DNA of 64,000 nt from Aradus depressus. Its lineage: Eukaryota; Arthropoda; Insecta; Hemiptera; Aradidae. Numbering within the stretch: position 1 is the stretch's first letter; each line of letters begins with the position of its first letter. Under the pieces are notes generated by a model. The model was given only the letters and a program-made list of their open reading frames with translations, did no database searches and was not told the DNA's origin. The translations under genes were made by a program, and so were the position numbers. Where the stretch lies: assembly GCA_963662175.1 (NCBI GenBank), contig OY759217.1, forward strand, positions 12,216,562 to 12,280,561. The letters run 5' to 3'. Positions 1 through 11,999 of this stretch are shown here, one piece after another.

Positions 1-380
1 TCTAACAAACAATAATAACCACAAAATATATGTAATGTAGTCATGATAGGACTTAAGAAAGAGAGCACCAAACCCCCCCTTCCAAAATTATTTCATATTG
101 GCGTTACTGGATATATAATAGTAAGGTGTTGACGTCAGCTGTTCTTTGTTTCATTGTACAGCCTAATTCTGAGTGTGACTTTAAGCTTTTCATATAAGAG
201 TCCTGATCATGGCTGCAACACATATATATTATAGTTTGTTGGACTACTGTCTACGAAAGAGAGAGTATTTGTTAAAATAAATTAACAGACCTGTGTAATA
301 TTTCAATAAAGAAAAAAAAAATGCGACCTCCTGACTTTAGTTCCAGAAAAGATATTATTGTTACATCTCATATACATTAG

Positions 381-434
381 AGAGCGCTCTTTTGTAGGTC
401 TGGTGGACATCTGCCCGACTCTACTATGGGAGTC
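381..434 (-). mobile_element. SINE-A fragment
   Basis: AGAGCGCTCTTTTGTAGG through CTACTATGGGAGTC only. Confidence 0.7.
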
Positions 435-590
435 AACGTTTTTTCACCTCTTTTATTATTCGTTGCAATGCGATACAATTTTAACACTGAAATATTTTAT
501 ACGGAAATGTATTTTCCATTCTTTCGGGCTTCAACTCTGGTCGTATTGGTGCTAACTCACATTTGGGGTATATTAGCGACTGGAAATTTA

Positions 591-811
591 TTATTTATTA
601 TTATTTTTTTTTTTTCTTTTGGCTTTATGAACGGTGCATATTAGCCATGTCAATGTGTTATGTATAATTATTTAAGACATCCATGGCTCCGGGAGGGAGA
701 TCTATCTACGAAATAAAACTCACTCCCGGACGGGATTCGAACCCGCAAACCATGGTGAGACCATGCGACCAAAGCCCTACGCTCTAGCCCGCACGGCCAC
801 CATGGCCCCCA
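591..811 (-). mobile_element. SINE-B copy with 12-bp target-site duplication
   Basis: Reverse-strand copy of the family at 52784. The B box reads GGATTCGAACCCGC on the plus strand and the tail is a poly-T run near 606-615. The direct repeat ACTGGAAATTTA flanks it at 579-590 and 812-823. Confidence 0.92.
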
Positions 812-823
812 ACTGGAAATTTA

Positions 824-2520
824 ATAAGTAAAATTATTTAAATGAGTAAAAATTACTAAACACTGTTATTGAACGCACCTAGAGTTTAACAATAAATAAC
901 TGACTTTTAAAAGGAGATAAGACTGACAATCTGGGATTCCCGAATTCAAAGGCAATGTTTTGTTTTTTATCTCCCGAAGCTTATATGTATATTCTCATTG
1001 TTCAAAAAGAATAAAATAAATCGTGTTTCATATATAAAAACATTATATGATACATAGTTTTCTTTTTTAATTTTCCTAGCTGAATTACTTTACAGATATC
1101 CTCCTATCTACTACTTTTTGTTTAATATTATCATTGCTAATATCTTCAATTTTTATGGATTATTATTATTTTATTGTCATTATTATAATTTTTATTTTGT
1201 TTTATTTATTTACTGAGGACGAAAGGTAAGAACGACCTGAAATATCGTCTGAAAAAAACACTTCTGGAAGAATTATAAAAAATATTTATCATAATTTAAA
1301 TTATAATTATAAAACTGTATCTACCGTATTTATTAATATTATTATTTTTATACTCATTTATTTATTTTATTTAATTTTTTTAAATGCATGTTTTGCCACA
1401 CAATCCTCCCAGGAGATTGAAGAGGAGGTGGAACCATGACTTACTATAATCCCAAATTGCAACCGCTCACTTCCTGAAACAAAATCATAATATCCCCAAA
1501 ATATTCATTGATAAAAATCATAATATTCATTGTTTTTAAATTTCGCCCTGAGGAGCTACCGCTGGGTAGCCTTCCTCTCTCACGCCAATCAGGACATCAA
1601 CTATCAATCAAGTCCTCTTGGTAGCTGGTTGTTGCGTAATGGCAACAGTTGCAACTAACATTATTAAAACAAAAAAAAAAAAAATCGTTATTTCTAATCA
1701 TATTTGTGTCCGACCCTAAGAGTTATGTACTGTTTATTTATCCAATTTATAAGTAACCTTGATATATACATTTTTATAATGTATCCTATAATCATGTTAT
1801 GGTTAAACGGGACTAAATATTAGTATTATTATATTTTCGGTGATTTTCCCCCAATAACTTTCCTGCTTTTCACATATTCTGTATCTAGCCATAGTAGCAA
1901 AGGCCGGACAATTCGTATAATAAATAATTTATGCATTAATGATTATAATTAACGTCGATTTTCAATATATTATGAATTAAACTGGCTGTCAATAACCGTA
2001 ACAAAAATATTAGAGCTCCTAAAATCTAATTTCATTAAAGTGTTTTCTTTAGTTATAGATATTGGTTTATCGTCATTGAGATAAATATTTTTGATGATTT
2101 TGGTAAAAACAGAATTTTGGGTGACTTTCAGAAAATTTCAGTATTGAACATCAATTATCTCACATAATATTTCGTGTAGAACATTTTTTTGGTTGCAACT
2201 GAAAAAAGTCTCATAGACAAAAATCATTAGTTTTTACATGTAACTTAAACAAATAAAAATGTCAATTATTTTTATCTCCAAAACGGGTTTGTGGAATTTT
2301 GTTATCTTTTATATATTGAATAGAAAATTTCTCTATACAGTTCTACCAATATTGGTCAAATTCTGTTCAGCGATTTGTTTAAGAATAAAATAAAAAAAAT
2401 AATCGTTTAAACATGATCTTTTAATTTCATTAGTAACTCAGTTCTAAATATATTATATTGGTCTGTTTTGGATCATGTGGAATACATTTTTATGATTGGA
2501 TATAAAATTGGGCTCTCTGG
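824..2520. other. AT-rich stretch without a recognisable gene
   Basis: Homopolymer-rich intergenic DNA. A block at 1525-1660 (GGTAGCCTTCCTCTCTCACG ... GTAGCTGGTTGTTG) is a reverse relative of the repeat at 10385-10470. Nothing coding seen. Confidence 0.7.
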
Positions 2521-2611
2521 GGTCTACTCATCTCAGACGAGGATTGTACTCTTTACAGTTTTATCGAGCTCTCTAGCACTTACCGTGCATGAGTAATGTT
2601 CAATTTTCTTT

Positions 2612-3022
2612 TTGAGAGTAAGATACCCGAAGAGACAAAAATCTGGGATTTCTAAATATCTCGAAGGGTACAACAAACTTGCCAAATTTGAAAAAAAATT
2701 GGAGAGAATAAATTGTTTTTTCTTAAAAGGATCACTTGATATTGAATTACCCATCTTCTCCTGGAATCACCAGGGCAGATCGACTTCTCAGTGTGTCCCA
2801 AGAGATCGGTACAGCACTCTATTTTCAGTGACAGTTGGTGTCCCTCAAGGCAGACTGCTGAGCTCTCTCTTTTATTCGTTCTTTTCACGTCAAACAATAC
2901 AGCAAACTCAAATACATTACTTCGTAGTCGATGCAGCGTTATTAACATCAAACGAAAACAGAAAGAAAGTAGGACAATGGAACAGGCTTTGGAAAATGAA
3001 ACTCAACCAAAACGATCAGTAG
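2612..3022 (+). pseudogene. Degenerate non-LTR retrotransposon reverse transcriptase fragment
   Basis: The frame contains GVPQGRLLSSLFY, the GVPQGSxLSPLLY motif of LINE reverse transcriptases, followed by a decayed catalytic box (VVDAALLTSNEN where YADDxALLTS is expected). It ends KMKLNQN, matching the W..KLNP motif. The catalytic aspartates are disrupted, so it is a relic. Confidence 0.72.
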
Positions 3023-3149
3023 ATTCCATTTTCATATATGCCCAGGGTGACATAGAGCGCCCTGGGCAGTATCTATCGCATTAATCGGACGACTGAGATG
3101 ATTCATGGGATGTACCTCTTCATGAAACCTACATAAGCTGACATTATAT

Positions 3150-3245
3150 AAGACTCATAGAATTAAAATACGTTGTATTCTCACTGTTCTATTTTTCAAC
3201 AAGAACCAGTTCTCAACACAGCTGCGTCGATCATCAGTGGCACAT
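3150..3245 (-). repeat. Foldback-related fragment with CTGATGA core
   Basis: On the minus strand CTGATGA (3237-3231) is followed by T, the stem CGACGC/GTGTTG around AGCT, then AGAACTGG in place of GAAAC. TTTTCAACAAGAACCAG lies on the plus strand next to it. Confidence 0.6.
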
Positions 3246-3499
3246 CATGAGTACATTTAAAATATAAATATGGAGAACTAACTAGCAAAACCATTAAAGC
3301 ATTAGGGAACAGAGAAATAGAATGAAATTTGCTTACCACCGGTGTAGAGTGTGATGTCTAACTGCACACTGCCAAGAAGCTCAATGGGGAGGGAATACGA
3401 GGTTACTCCATAAGTAACAATATTCATCACTAGCCCGGATTAACAAAACTGTTGCTCTCTCTTTAATATCAATGAACCATTATTCCTAAAAATCACCTA

Positions 3500-4270
3500 G
3501 TTAACGTAACTGGGCTCCTGAATAATCATACTAAATTTCTTCTCAATACATCCATTACATCGTTAATTATTAGGGTTTTGACTTTTCTCTCATTTGCGCC
3601 TTCTCTCTGGCCAATTTTCCTAAAAATTCGTCGCCCTTTGAATTTTTGTGATCTGCCACCCCCCTTCCTCTACCACCCTAATAGCGCTCTCCCCTTTGGC
3701 AAATTTGGCAGGACATCAATAGGCATTCTGGATAGAGATATTAAATGTTGTGTCGATATACTCATTCTATCGTGAGTTATTGTGTTCACAGACATACACA
3801 CGTACAGACATAAGACAGACAGGAATTTTTGGAACAATGGAGTCGAAAAGCATTGAATTCCGGTGAAAACTAAACGTAAAATTTTTGACCACATACATAC
3901 TTTGTATAGCTGGGAGAGTAAGAGTTACTTTGAATAGGCATCCGTGTTCTACACTGAAACATGTGGAGTTTCTTCAATGGGTGTTGTTCTACCCTGTATA
4001 TAGATAACAGAGACAGAAGGTAAATGTAATAAGTTATATACAATCTGTATGGAGAGTGTAAGGGACCGTCCGAGATAAGAGCTTACAGGGTAGGGAACAA
4101 CTAGAGAATGTGCGTTATATATCGTAACATTGCGCATTACTTCGTACATTGATAGACTGGGCAACTGTCGTGGTTATTAGGGAGGGGCTATACGAAAACC
4201 ACCCAGCTTTATGCAGGGAAGTACATTAGGGGAGTGTAGGAGGGACAAGGAGATAAGAGCTTACAGGGCA
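3500..4270 (-). repeat. Family 2 repeat and adjacent shared segment
   Basis: 3500-3925 matches family 2 in reverse (TGTCGATATACTCATTCTAT ... TTTGACCACATACATACTTTG). 4060-4270 holds two related blocks, GAGATAAGAGCTTACAGGGT and AGATAAGAGCTTACAGGGCA; the second also occurs inverted near 16900-16990. Confidence 0.65.
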
Positions 4271-4486
4271 AGCAACAACCTGTGCGGGTATGAGTTATAT
4301 CAATGGTAAACTGTGACCTACAGAGGCCTCACAGGGGCAATCCTATCCTGGTTATTGATTAATGGTCTCGTAATAATTTGGTGGCCCTTGTTCTCATAAA
4401 TTTATATAATTTTATTTGAGATTTGGTCAATTAAGTATTTTCCCCACCGTACATCAGAGGGGTTGTCAAAACAAATTTTGCCCAAC

Positions 4487-4610
4487 TCGTACAGGCTCGG
4501 GGCCATAGATTAACGTCCCTCCAACGGACGACATGCTCAAGGTTTTTTCACTGGAGAAAAACTCGGCTGGGGTTTTGATCCCAGTAGGCAAGTGAGCTAC
4601 CGGCTCCCTC
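4487..4610 (-). mobile_element. SINE-A 5' part, reverse
   Basis: CAGGCTCGGGGCCATAG through GAGCTACCGGCTCCC; the 3' third is missing. Confidence 0.75.
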
Positions 4611-6004
4611 ATTTTTGAATGTCTATTATTCACATATTCTACCCGACACAGATCGTCCACGTGGAAAAAAGTATTTTCTAAATTTCAGTGTACTATAATT
4701 GATGTATTTTTGAAAAACTTGTTATATGTACTTATGTTTTAGTTACTTACTTGTATTTTAAACGAATCAGATTTTATTTAACAAATGTTCATTAATGTCT
4801 GTACTTTTTTGTAGTTGGGGAAAGCAATCTTTGAAACGCTTTAACTCTGTGCATTTTGATTCTATTTAAAATTTGACAAACTGACAAACATTGCTGATAA
4901 AAACTTCATAAGGATCATTAAATGATAACTTCATAAAAACTTCATAAGGATCATTAAATGATATTACAAATTTTGTAATAAACGATTTTTGTAATAAACG
5001 GAAGTTGGCAATATTGATTTTTAAAAATATATGACAGACCGGAGTGTGAGTGATGAGATTTTTTGTTAAAGCTATTTTAAAGGAAAACTTTTTTAAATTT
5101 ACATTTTTGGTTGTCATTTCCTCACACCGTGTTGTAAAAAGGTGAGCGCTTATTTATATACTTTTTATGATATATTTGTTTGTGTTTCTAGCAGTAATAA
5201 TGTATCGTGAAATCGCCTGAAAAAGTTTACTATTATGTTTTATATTTTTGCACAATAATGTTTCATTTCGTCATTCCCTCACGTACAAATTGTATATTTT
5301 ATTTGAGAATCAGCCATGTTCAGATCGACTATTAATGAGAAATGTACGTTTCTCAGTGTATTTAAAAAGGACTGCTTTATTTTGTTCTGAAGACGTGCCC
5401 GGACGTACTCGTATGTAATCACACAGGCCAAAGTAAGATTGTGATATTTTGTTGGGAACTCGTTCTATCAAAAAGTTTAACTCCAGTAAAACTTCGTTAT
5501 CTCGGCAACTCTGGAAGTATCTTTTTTCTTCTCCCGGGCTGTAAGAGAAGGCAGACTTCATTCCCTGTTAAAGATATCCTTTTCCAAGCTTGGATAGAGA
5601 AGAGCTAATGACCTCTAGTGGCAGTTTATCCAAAAGTATTTTATTCTTTAATATAAAGTAGCAGCTTACCCGGCTTTGCCTGGAGAAACTTAAAGCTTAG
5701 TAACGTTATCAGCTCGGTTAGTATCTTTAAGTTATATGATTTTAGAAATAAGTTAAAATTTTCATAACTCGAAGCGCCCATTAGCAGCGCCTTCGCCCCT
5801 CCCTGTACATAGATACGTCATGTATCCTTATGATCAACTGTAAGGAAGTTCATTTGCTACATTTATGGTTTTATAATCTCGAAAAGTCAACCGTAATCAT
5901 AAGAATTGGTTATTGCCTACCATTGTCCTCTTCAACAGTTTAGGCAAGGTCATGTGATAATTAATAAAAAGAAAATTAAAATAATATTAAAATAAACAAA
6001 TAAA
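4611..6004. other. Stretch without a recognisable gene
   Basis: A short tandem duplication at 4900-4960 (CTTCATAAGGATCATTAAAT twice). 5650-5700 (TACCCGGCTTTGCCTGGAG) resembles a retroelement or Helitron tail. Otherwise nothing. Confidence 0.6.
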
Positions 6005-7663
6005 TCTATATAATAAAAATGACTGGCTAATTTTGCTAAGCGCAAAACTCGACAACGGCTGGACCAATTCGGCTAATTTTTTTTTCAAATATTCGTTGAA
6101 GTCCGAGGAAGGTTCTTATGAAGAGTTCTTAGCTGTTAATTCTAGGGATGGCGATCTGAGATAGATTAATCAAAGAATCGATGTTTGGGGTCGTAGTGAT
6201 CGATGTGAACAATGAATCGATCAAGTGAATCGATCTCATACACATGTTTGTCATTTACTTACTGTTTCGTTTTATTCAGTTTTTAGTGCGTGTTATCAGT
6301 TTTTAGTTCGTGTTAGGCAATTTCCTCGATTTATCTTTGTTTGTCATCTTTGTAATTTACTTACAGTTTCGTTTTATTCAGTTTTTAGTTCGTGTTATCA
6401 GTTTTTAGTGCGTGTTATCAGTTTTTATCATCTGTTTTTATCTTATCAGTTTCTTGATTGTTTTTAAATCTTCTGTTCTGGCAACTTCCTCGATTTATCT
6501 TTGGTTGTTTGGTTGTCATCTTTGTCATTTACTTACTGTTTCGTTTTATTCAGTTTTTACATATCTATATTTATATAATAAAAATGAATTTTGCACGGGA
6601 GGGGGGGGGGGGGGGGTAGGCCTGGGGGTAGATACCGGTAACTCAATAACTAATAGTCGGATTGTCATGGAATTGCACATGTAGTATTCTAAAAAGCCAA
6701 ATTTAAAAATAGGAGTGTGGTCTCAAAATTTGAAATGGAGGGGGGGGGGGGGGGGCTAGGCCTAATATAAAGATAGTGATAGGTCTTTAACGGTAGATAG
6801 GATTGTCATGGAATTTCACATATAGTAGTCTTAAAGGCGAAATTTAAAAATACGCTACGTGACACCTCAAAATTTGGAACGGGAGGGGGGGGGGGGGGGG
6901 GGTTGTGGGGGTAGGCTTACATATAAAGATAGTGATAGGTCTTTACCGGATGATCGGAATGTCATGGAATTTGACATGTAGTATTCTTAAAGGCCAAATT
7001 GTAAAATACGCTACATCTTAACATTTTGAACGGGAGGGGGGTTGTGGGGGTAGGCCTACATATAAAGATAGTGATAGGTCTTTTACGGATGATGGGAATG
7101 TCATGGAATTTCACATGTAGTATTCTTAAAAGACAAAAACAAAAAAAGGATATGTGACGTCTCAAAATTGTCAACGGGAGGGGAGTATGGGGGGGCAAGC
7201 ATATAACTAAATAGTAATTTCAAAAGCAATATTTAAAAATTGGCTGGGACCCTTTTGGACGGGAGGGGCGGGGGTGCATTAATGCTGAATGAATCTCACA
7301 TGGAGCTTTCTTAAAGATGGGAAATAGCCCTAATTTTAATACGGTGGGTTTCCTAAGCATGTATTACCTAGGAGGTCCACCGTTGCACGGTAAATAATAG
7401 CTCTCACCAGCGTTCTTAAGTACAAAATACCTAGGGCATCCGCTGTTGCAAGGCACATACTAGCTGCGGTGCCCAGCGTTCCTCACTACGTACTATCTGT
7501 GTTGCCCAGCGGTCCTAAGAACTTAATAGCTGGCTGCAAGGAGCATACTATCTAAGGAGCCCGGCGTTCTTAAGTAAGAACTAGCTGTAATTCCAAGTGG
7601 GAAAAAAAAAAAAAAATCCAGTCCAATAGCTTTTGACAGAACGACGTCTGTCGGGTCAGCTAG
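6005..7663 (+). mobile_element. Non-autonomous Helitron, 1.66 kb
   Basis: The 5' end is TCTATATAATAAAAATGACT, followed by the text typical of insect Helitrons (CTCGACAACGGCTGGACCAA). The 3' end is CTAG, preceded by the perfect 6-bp hairpin GACAGA-ACGACG-TCTGTC, which ends 11 nt before the terminal G. The element sits exactly between A and T, the standard Helitron target. No Rep/helicase ORF is visible. Inside are short T-rich repeats (6240-6560) and a G-rich satellite. Confidence 0.92.
6570..7270 (+). repeat. Satellite inside the Helitron, 140-157-bp unit, about 5 copies
   Basis: The phrase GTCATGGAATT recurs at about 6664, 6804, 6961 and 7100. Each unit includes GAACGGGA followed by a G run; the longest runs start near 6601, 6738 and 6884. 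Diverged single units appear outside, near 14080-14180 and 22200-22250. Confidence 0.9.
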
Positions 7664-9039
7664 TAATTAAATGAAATTACCACATTTTCTGTAGAAATTA
7701 TAGCTGGTCTTCAACTAAAGTTTTCTACAGTAATTTCCGAAAAGGGTCCTAAAAAAATATCGAAAGTTCAAGACGTGCTATTTTGAAGAAAGTACAATTA
7801 AAAAAAAAAAAAAAAAAATCAATTAGTAATTATTTCATTTTGATTTCTTCTAAATATAATAATAAGATGCCATACTGTTTTCCTAAATTTTCAAAAATGT
7901 TCAATCCAATCCAAAGGCATAAATTATCTTACTGGGTTCACAGGGAAAATGAATAGCTTAGATTAAGAGAACAAATATTGGGTTTATTTATCTAAACCTA
8001 CATTATAAATAAAATCAAAATATCAATATGAAATAAAAAAATCAAATTATTTACAATAAATATTACAAACTAATTTCTACATCTACTTTAGTTTCTTTTC
8101 TTTTTAAATACCTACTGTTGCCATTCTTCAATTCAATGTTATTTTGGGCATAATATGCTACTTCGCTGTTATTTTCACTTCTACATGGGTCCACTACCTT
8201 AAGCCTAAAAACACTTCTTTCTGTAGCCTGTCCACCTCCACATCACTCACTTTTAAAACAGCTTATCGTCGTCTGTTGTTGTTCACTTTTAATTCCAAAA
8301 CAAAACAAGTCCATCTTTGTATATTTTTTCACTAATTAAGTTACTTCACTCCTAACATCTTATGAAGTGAGGCAACCATATTCGGAAAGAAACTAATTTT
8401 GTAATGGCATAACCGCTACACTGCAGTAACTGAGGGGAAGTGATCCAAAATGATGCCTCTGATTTGTGAGAACAGTTCCAATAATTAATGTCTGTGAATC
8501 CGAGCTGTCGTTGTGGGGGGGGGGGGGGGGGGGGGGGCATAGTGGTGGATCTGATTGGGACGTGGGGTGGTGGTGGGGGGACTCGCTAATTTGTCACCAG
8601 AAAGGGAGGGGAGTGATTGATGAGAGTCATGGATAAAAGCTCCCTTCTTACAGATCCTTAGTGTTCCTTGGGATCAGTTCTTGCAGTGATCCGTGATCGG
8701 TCACTGTTACCCAGCATACAATGCAAGCCTTCTTTCAGTCTGCTCATGCGTCAAGGATCAACGAAGAGATAAGAGATTAAATCACTCCCTTCATCGCTCT
8801 CACCCCCCTCCCCTCCCCCCCCCCTTCACTCTGCCATTGAATGGTTCCGACTTTTTGGAAACAAAAGACCAACCATTCACTTAATACAAGGTTTTCCTCA
8901 ATCAAACCATCCATTCCTTTTTCCTGAATTGAAAACTCCTTGGGCAATTTTCCTAATTGTGAAATAAAATGAAAAAGATATTGGAACATCTGAAAATTTA
9001 CAAGAATTTTTATTGTTCTGACACAAAATAATTGAAATT
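7664..9039. other. Stretch without a recognisable gene
   Basis: AT-rich to 8340, then G-rich/C-rich low-complexity blocks to 8830. The open frames here are repeat- or low-complexity-derived. Confidence 0.6.
8515..8537 (+). repeat. Run of 23 G
   Basis: Uninterrupted G run, followed by GTGGGGTGGTGGTGGGGGG near 8561-8579. Length likely unreliable in any assembly. Confidence 0.9.
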
Positions 9040-9245
9040 ACAGGACTTTCTTATACCTATATAAAACTAATTAGTTTTTGTTAGTTTCATTGTGAATCGT
9101 AATTTTGAGAGTGACTTTTTTATAACCAGTAATGCCAGTATGAAAGGATTTCGAGAGGGGGGGCCACCCCCCCCGGGGAAGAGAGAGAGTGATCTAAGCG
9201 TGGTTGGTATAAGTCCTGTAATGACCACATTACACATATTTAATT
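9040..9245. mobile_element. MITE with GTCCTGTAATGACC-type ends
   Basis: TACAGGACTTTCTTATACC at the left; GGTTGGTATAAGTCCTGTAA and TGACCACATTACACATATT at the right are complementary. G/C runs in the middle. Confidence 0.7.
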
Positions 9246-9303
9246 TTTTTCTTAATTTTTATAACATTTCATAAAAACTACAGATAATAGTTAGTTTATT
9301 ATT

Positions 9304-9456
9304 GTGACTCATGTCCGGGGTTTAACTAACATGAGCCCGATTCTACTGTGTGAGTCATTTATTTTGCAAATAAAAAACTTAAGGGCCTCGGTCAGGTTTT
9401 GAACCCGCGGTCTTGAGCTCAGTAGACAAGAAAGCTACCCCTGAGCTACCGGTACC
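9304..9456 (-). mobile_element. SINE-A, centre deleted, reverse
   Basis: TGACTCATGTCCGGGG at one end; TTTTGAACCCGCGGTCTTGAG and GAGCTACCGGTACCGTC at the other. Confidence 0.82.
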
Positions 9457-9518
9457 GTCACTACCAATAATAACGTTAGTTTTCAACTACCAAATATCTC
9501 ATCTCAGGAGACCTTCAT

Positions 9519-9660
9519 TGGTTATGGAAATTTAATAAGGAACAGTTTTGGTAAGAACCAATTTTTCGATAGGTTAGTTTTTCGGATAAATAAGGAAACT
9601 CCTAAAAATATGTTTTAAAACTACCTTTCACGAAGGTTTTCTCAAAAACCAGACGATCAG
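9519..9660 (-). repeat. Family 1 repeat fragment, reverse
   Basis: CAATTTTTCGATAGG and CTCAAAAACCAGACGATC match the 3' half of family 1. A plus-strand fragment (10186-10300, ...GTTATAGCTCCCC) lies beyond the LTR relic. Confidence 0.6.
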
Positions 9661-9826
9661 TGTGGCAACACTGGAGCCCTCACGGCTCCCTCCCTCCCGC
9701 CAGAAGGTTATTAGCTGTTACTTGTTAGACGAAGCTTGTGTATGATGATAATTAAAATAAAGTATTTTCATATTTTGTTATTTGTAAAGCCAGTGTTTTA
9801 TTTAGGTATAAAATGTAAATTAAACA
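9661..9826 (+). mobile_element. Probable LTR of a Gypsy-like retrotransposon
   Basis: The 166-bp segment starts TGTGGCAACACTGG and ends TAAACA (TG...CA). It contains AATAAAG, and TGGCGCAGTCGG follows immediately (9827-9838), a primer-binding-site-like sequence. No second LTR is present in the window. Confidence 0.65.
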
Positions 9827-9909
9827 TGGCGCAGTCGGATATGGTGATCGATTGATTGATGACTGAATGTTGTGTGTGACATTGTGCCTGTTTTGTTTTG
9901 GCTATAATA

Positions 9910-10092
9910 ATGGAATACAATAAGCCCACCATACTGAATGTGACAAGCGGCAATTTGGCGGAGAACTTCAGGTATTTTAGAAATTATGTTAAAATTTACT
10001 TGTTGGCCACTGAAACAATAAAAAAGTCGAGGGAAGTTCAAGTGGCCAGGGTCAAAAAATTTAATGGGCCAAGAGGCTTTAAGATTGTATGA
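9910..10092 (+). pseudogene. Gag N-terminal relic of the LTR retrotransposon
   Basis: The first 60 codons after the LTR encode a Gag-like start (NVTSGNLAENFRYF, then KIYLLATETIKKS). This resembles the NWxxFKQxxxIYxxAT pattern of insect Gypsy-type Gag. The frame then degenerates (frameshift near VARVKKF) and stops at 10092. Nothing of pol is seen. Confidence 0.62.
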
Positions 10093-10973
10093 AATTATAA
10101 GAGACATATAAGAGGCTAAGGAATTTTGAAGGTGCTAGAGAAGCATTGTCTACCTAAGAAGAATTGTCTTATGGACATACGTGAAAACTGTTAATCCTGT
10201 CGAAAAAACTAGTTCTCACAAAAAATGTTCGTTATGAAGTTTCCAAACATCAATACTCTATCAATACAGATTTGAGATAGAAGTTATAGCTCCCCACACA
10301 ATATACAATAAATTTCCGTTGGGTATATTTCAAAGTAATTTTTTTTATGTTGTCTTTTATTTATAAAGATACAACTGTTGCTGGGGTGCAACAACCAGCA
10401 TCTATGATGTACGTGTAGATATGGTGGCGTGTGAGAGGAAGGCCACCCAGTGGTAGGTCCTCGGGGCGAAAATAATTAATTATAGAACAAAAATAAATAA
10501 GGAGGGCGAAGAAATTTAAAATATAGTTTTATTATTGTTACTTTTTATTAAAAAGGATAAAAAATAAAATAATATGATGTGGCGATAACAGGAGTTTCTT
10601 ATAGCAACTACTTTCGCAAAGTTAACTCTCCTACCCCTTCCCCATCTCAAATTTATTTCAAACTGCCATTACTGGGTATAAGCAAATCTCTCAGAATTAA
10701 GCTATACAATAAAGCAAAGAAAATCGCAGAAGCTAACATCACATTTTTACCCATTTATGTCAGTTTGAATTGAGTGAGAGGGGGGAGGGAGAGTGGTCTA
10801 TACAAAAGTGGTTGGTATAAGAAAGTCTTGTCAGAGTCATATTACATATTTTAATCATCTGCTAATTGGAGTCGTCAGAAGGGACCTTAAACGTATAATC
10901 CAGAAATGAACGGGGCCATGTTCAAATGAACTTTTTGTTCAGAATTTTATTTCCGATTAGAACGAAGAGTATT

Positions 10974-11138
10974 ATAAAAAAGAAAATTAACACCTTCCTT
11001 ACAAAATAGACTTTATTAATTATTGCATTTCGAACTTTGACAGTTTATATGTAGCTCTGATGATGAAAGCTTCTGCGTTCGAAATGCATTAATTAATAAA
11101 GTCTATTTTGTAAGGAAGATGTTAATTTTCTTTTTTAT
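10974..11138. repeat. Foldback element, 165 bp
   Basis: Outer arms ATAAAAAAGAAAATTAAC... and ...GTTAATTTTCTTTTTTAT are complementary for about 60 bp (10974-11034, 11077-11138). The centre carries CTGATGA (11057-11063), T, the hairpin GAAAGC-TTCT-GCGTTC and GAAA (11081-11084). Confidence 0.9.
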
Positions 11139-11569
11139 TGGTTATCCTTACAGTGAGGTCCGATTGTTTATGAGAAGAGTATTATCCTTTCATTGTGGAA
11201 CAACCTATAGTATATTTCATTGTGTTTTGTACCCCCAATATATAGGAGAAGTGTGAAACTCTCCGAGACCCGCCATACAATCCCATATCGATCCGTCCCA
11301 GTCTCATATTTGAGTCCTGCCGTTGAACATTTGACGAAAAATATAAGAAATACCATAAAAAAATAAATTAATAGCTTTTCAATTCTACTAATAGGATTAT
11401 AAATCAAACTTAAATTTTTAATTAATTCATTCATTATTCTCTTCAGTGAAGCCGTTGCTCAATTCAAACGAAGCACGGTCATTTTACACAGACAACAGGC
11501 AGTTATTAAAGTTTTTGTGTTATGCTCCTCTTTAATACTTCCCTTAACTCCATTATTAAAATATATTCC

Positions 11570-11652
11570 GGGACCCATCATGGTGGCCGTGTGGGCTGGA
11601 GCGTAGGACTTGTATATGCACCGTACATAAAGCCAAAAACAAAAAAAAATAT
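11570..11652 (+). mobile_element. SINE-B copy, internally deleted
   Basis: The head (CATGGTGGCCGTGTGGGCTG) is joined directly to the 3' end (GCACCGTACATAAAGCC) and an A-rich tail, so the B box is lost. ATATATTCC flanks it at 11561-11569 and 11653-11661. Confidence 0.82.
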
Positions 11653-11689
11653 ATATATTCCAGAAATTTTTAATTTGATGCCTTAATAG

Positions 11690-11990
11690 AGACCACCGGA
11701 AGTGTACATCCCCAGCACGAAATAAGTTTTCGCTCCTCCGAAATCAGTCGACCGTTTGGGATAATAATCAATGGTTGACCTACATAGGGACTTCTGAATC
11801 GTAATAAATTTTATGTGGAGACATTCATTACATCGGCAGTTATTAGGTTTTTTGAGTTGAGGCCCTCCTCTAATCCCTTCGACCAATTTTGCTACGTAAT
11901 AAATTACGTGCTTATACATACATTACAAAGGCAGTTTTTGTGTTGTCATCCTCTACCCTCCTATTTATTTGGCCGATTTGACTGGCTGGG
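11690..11990 (-). repeat. Family 2 repeat fragment, reverse
   Basis: CAGTCGACCGTTTGG, TCATTACATCGGCAGTTATT and a second diverged block to about 11990. Confidence 0.65.
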
Positions 11991-11999
11991 TACAAATCC

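Noticed and set aside
6225..6684. Cysteine- and phenylalanine-rich ORFs near 6.2-6.7 kb
   Set aside because: They are translations of T-rich repeats inside the Helitron.
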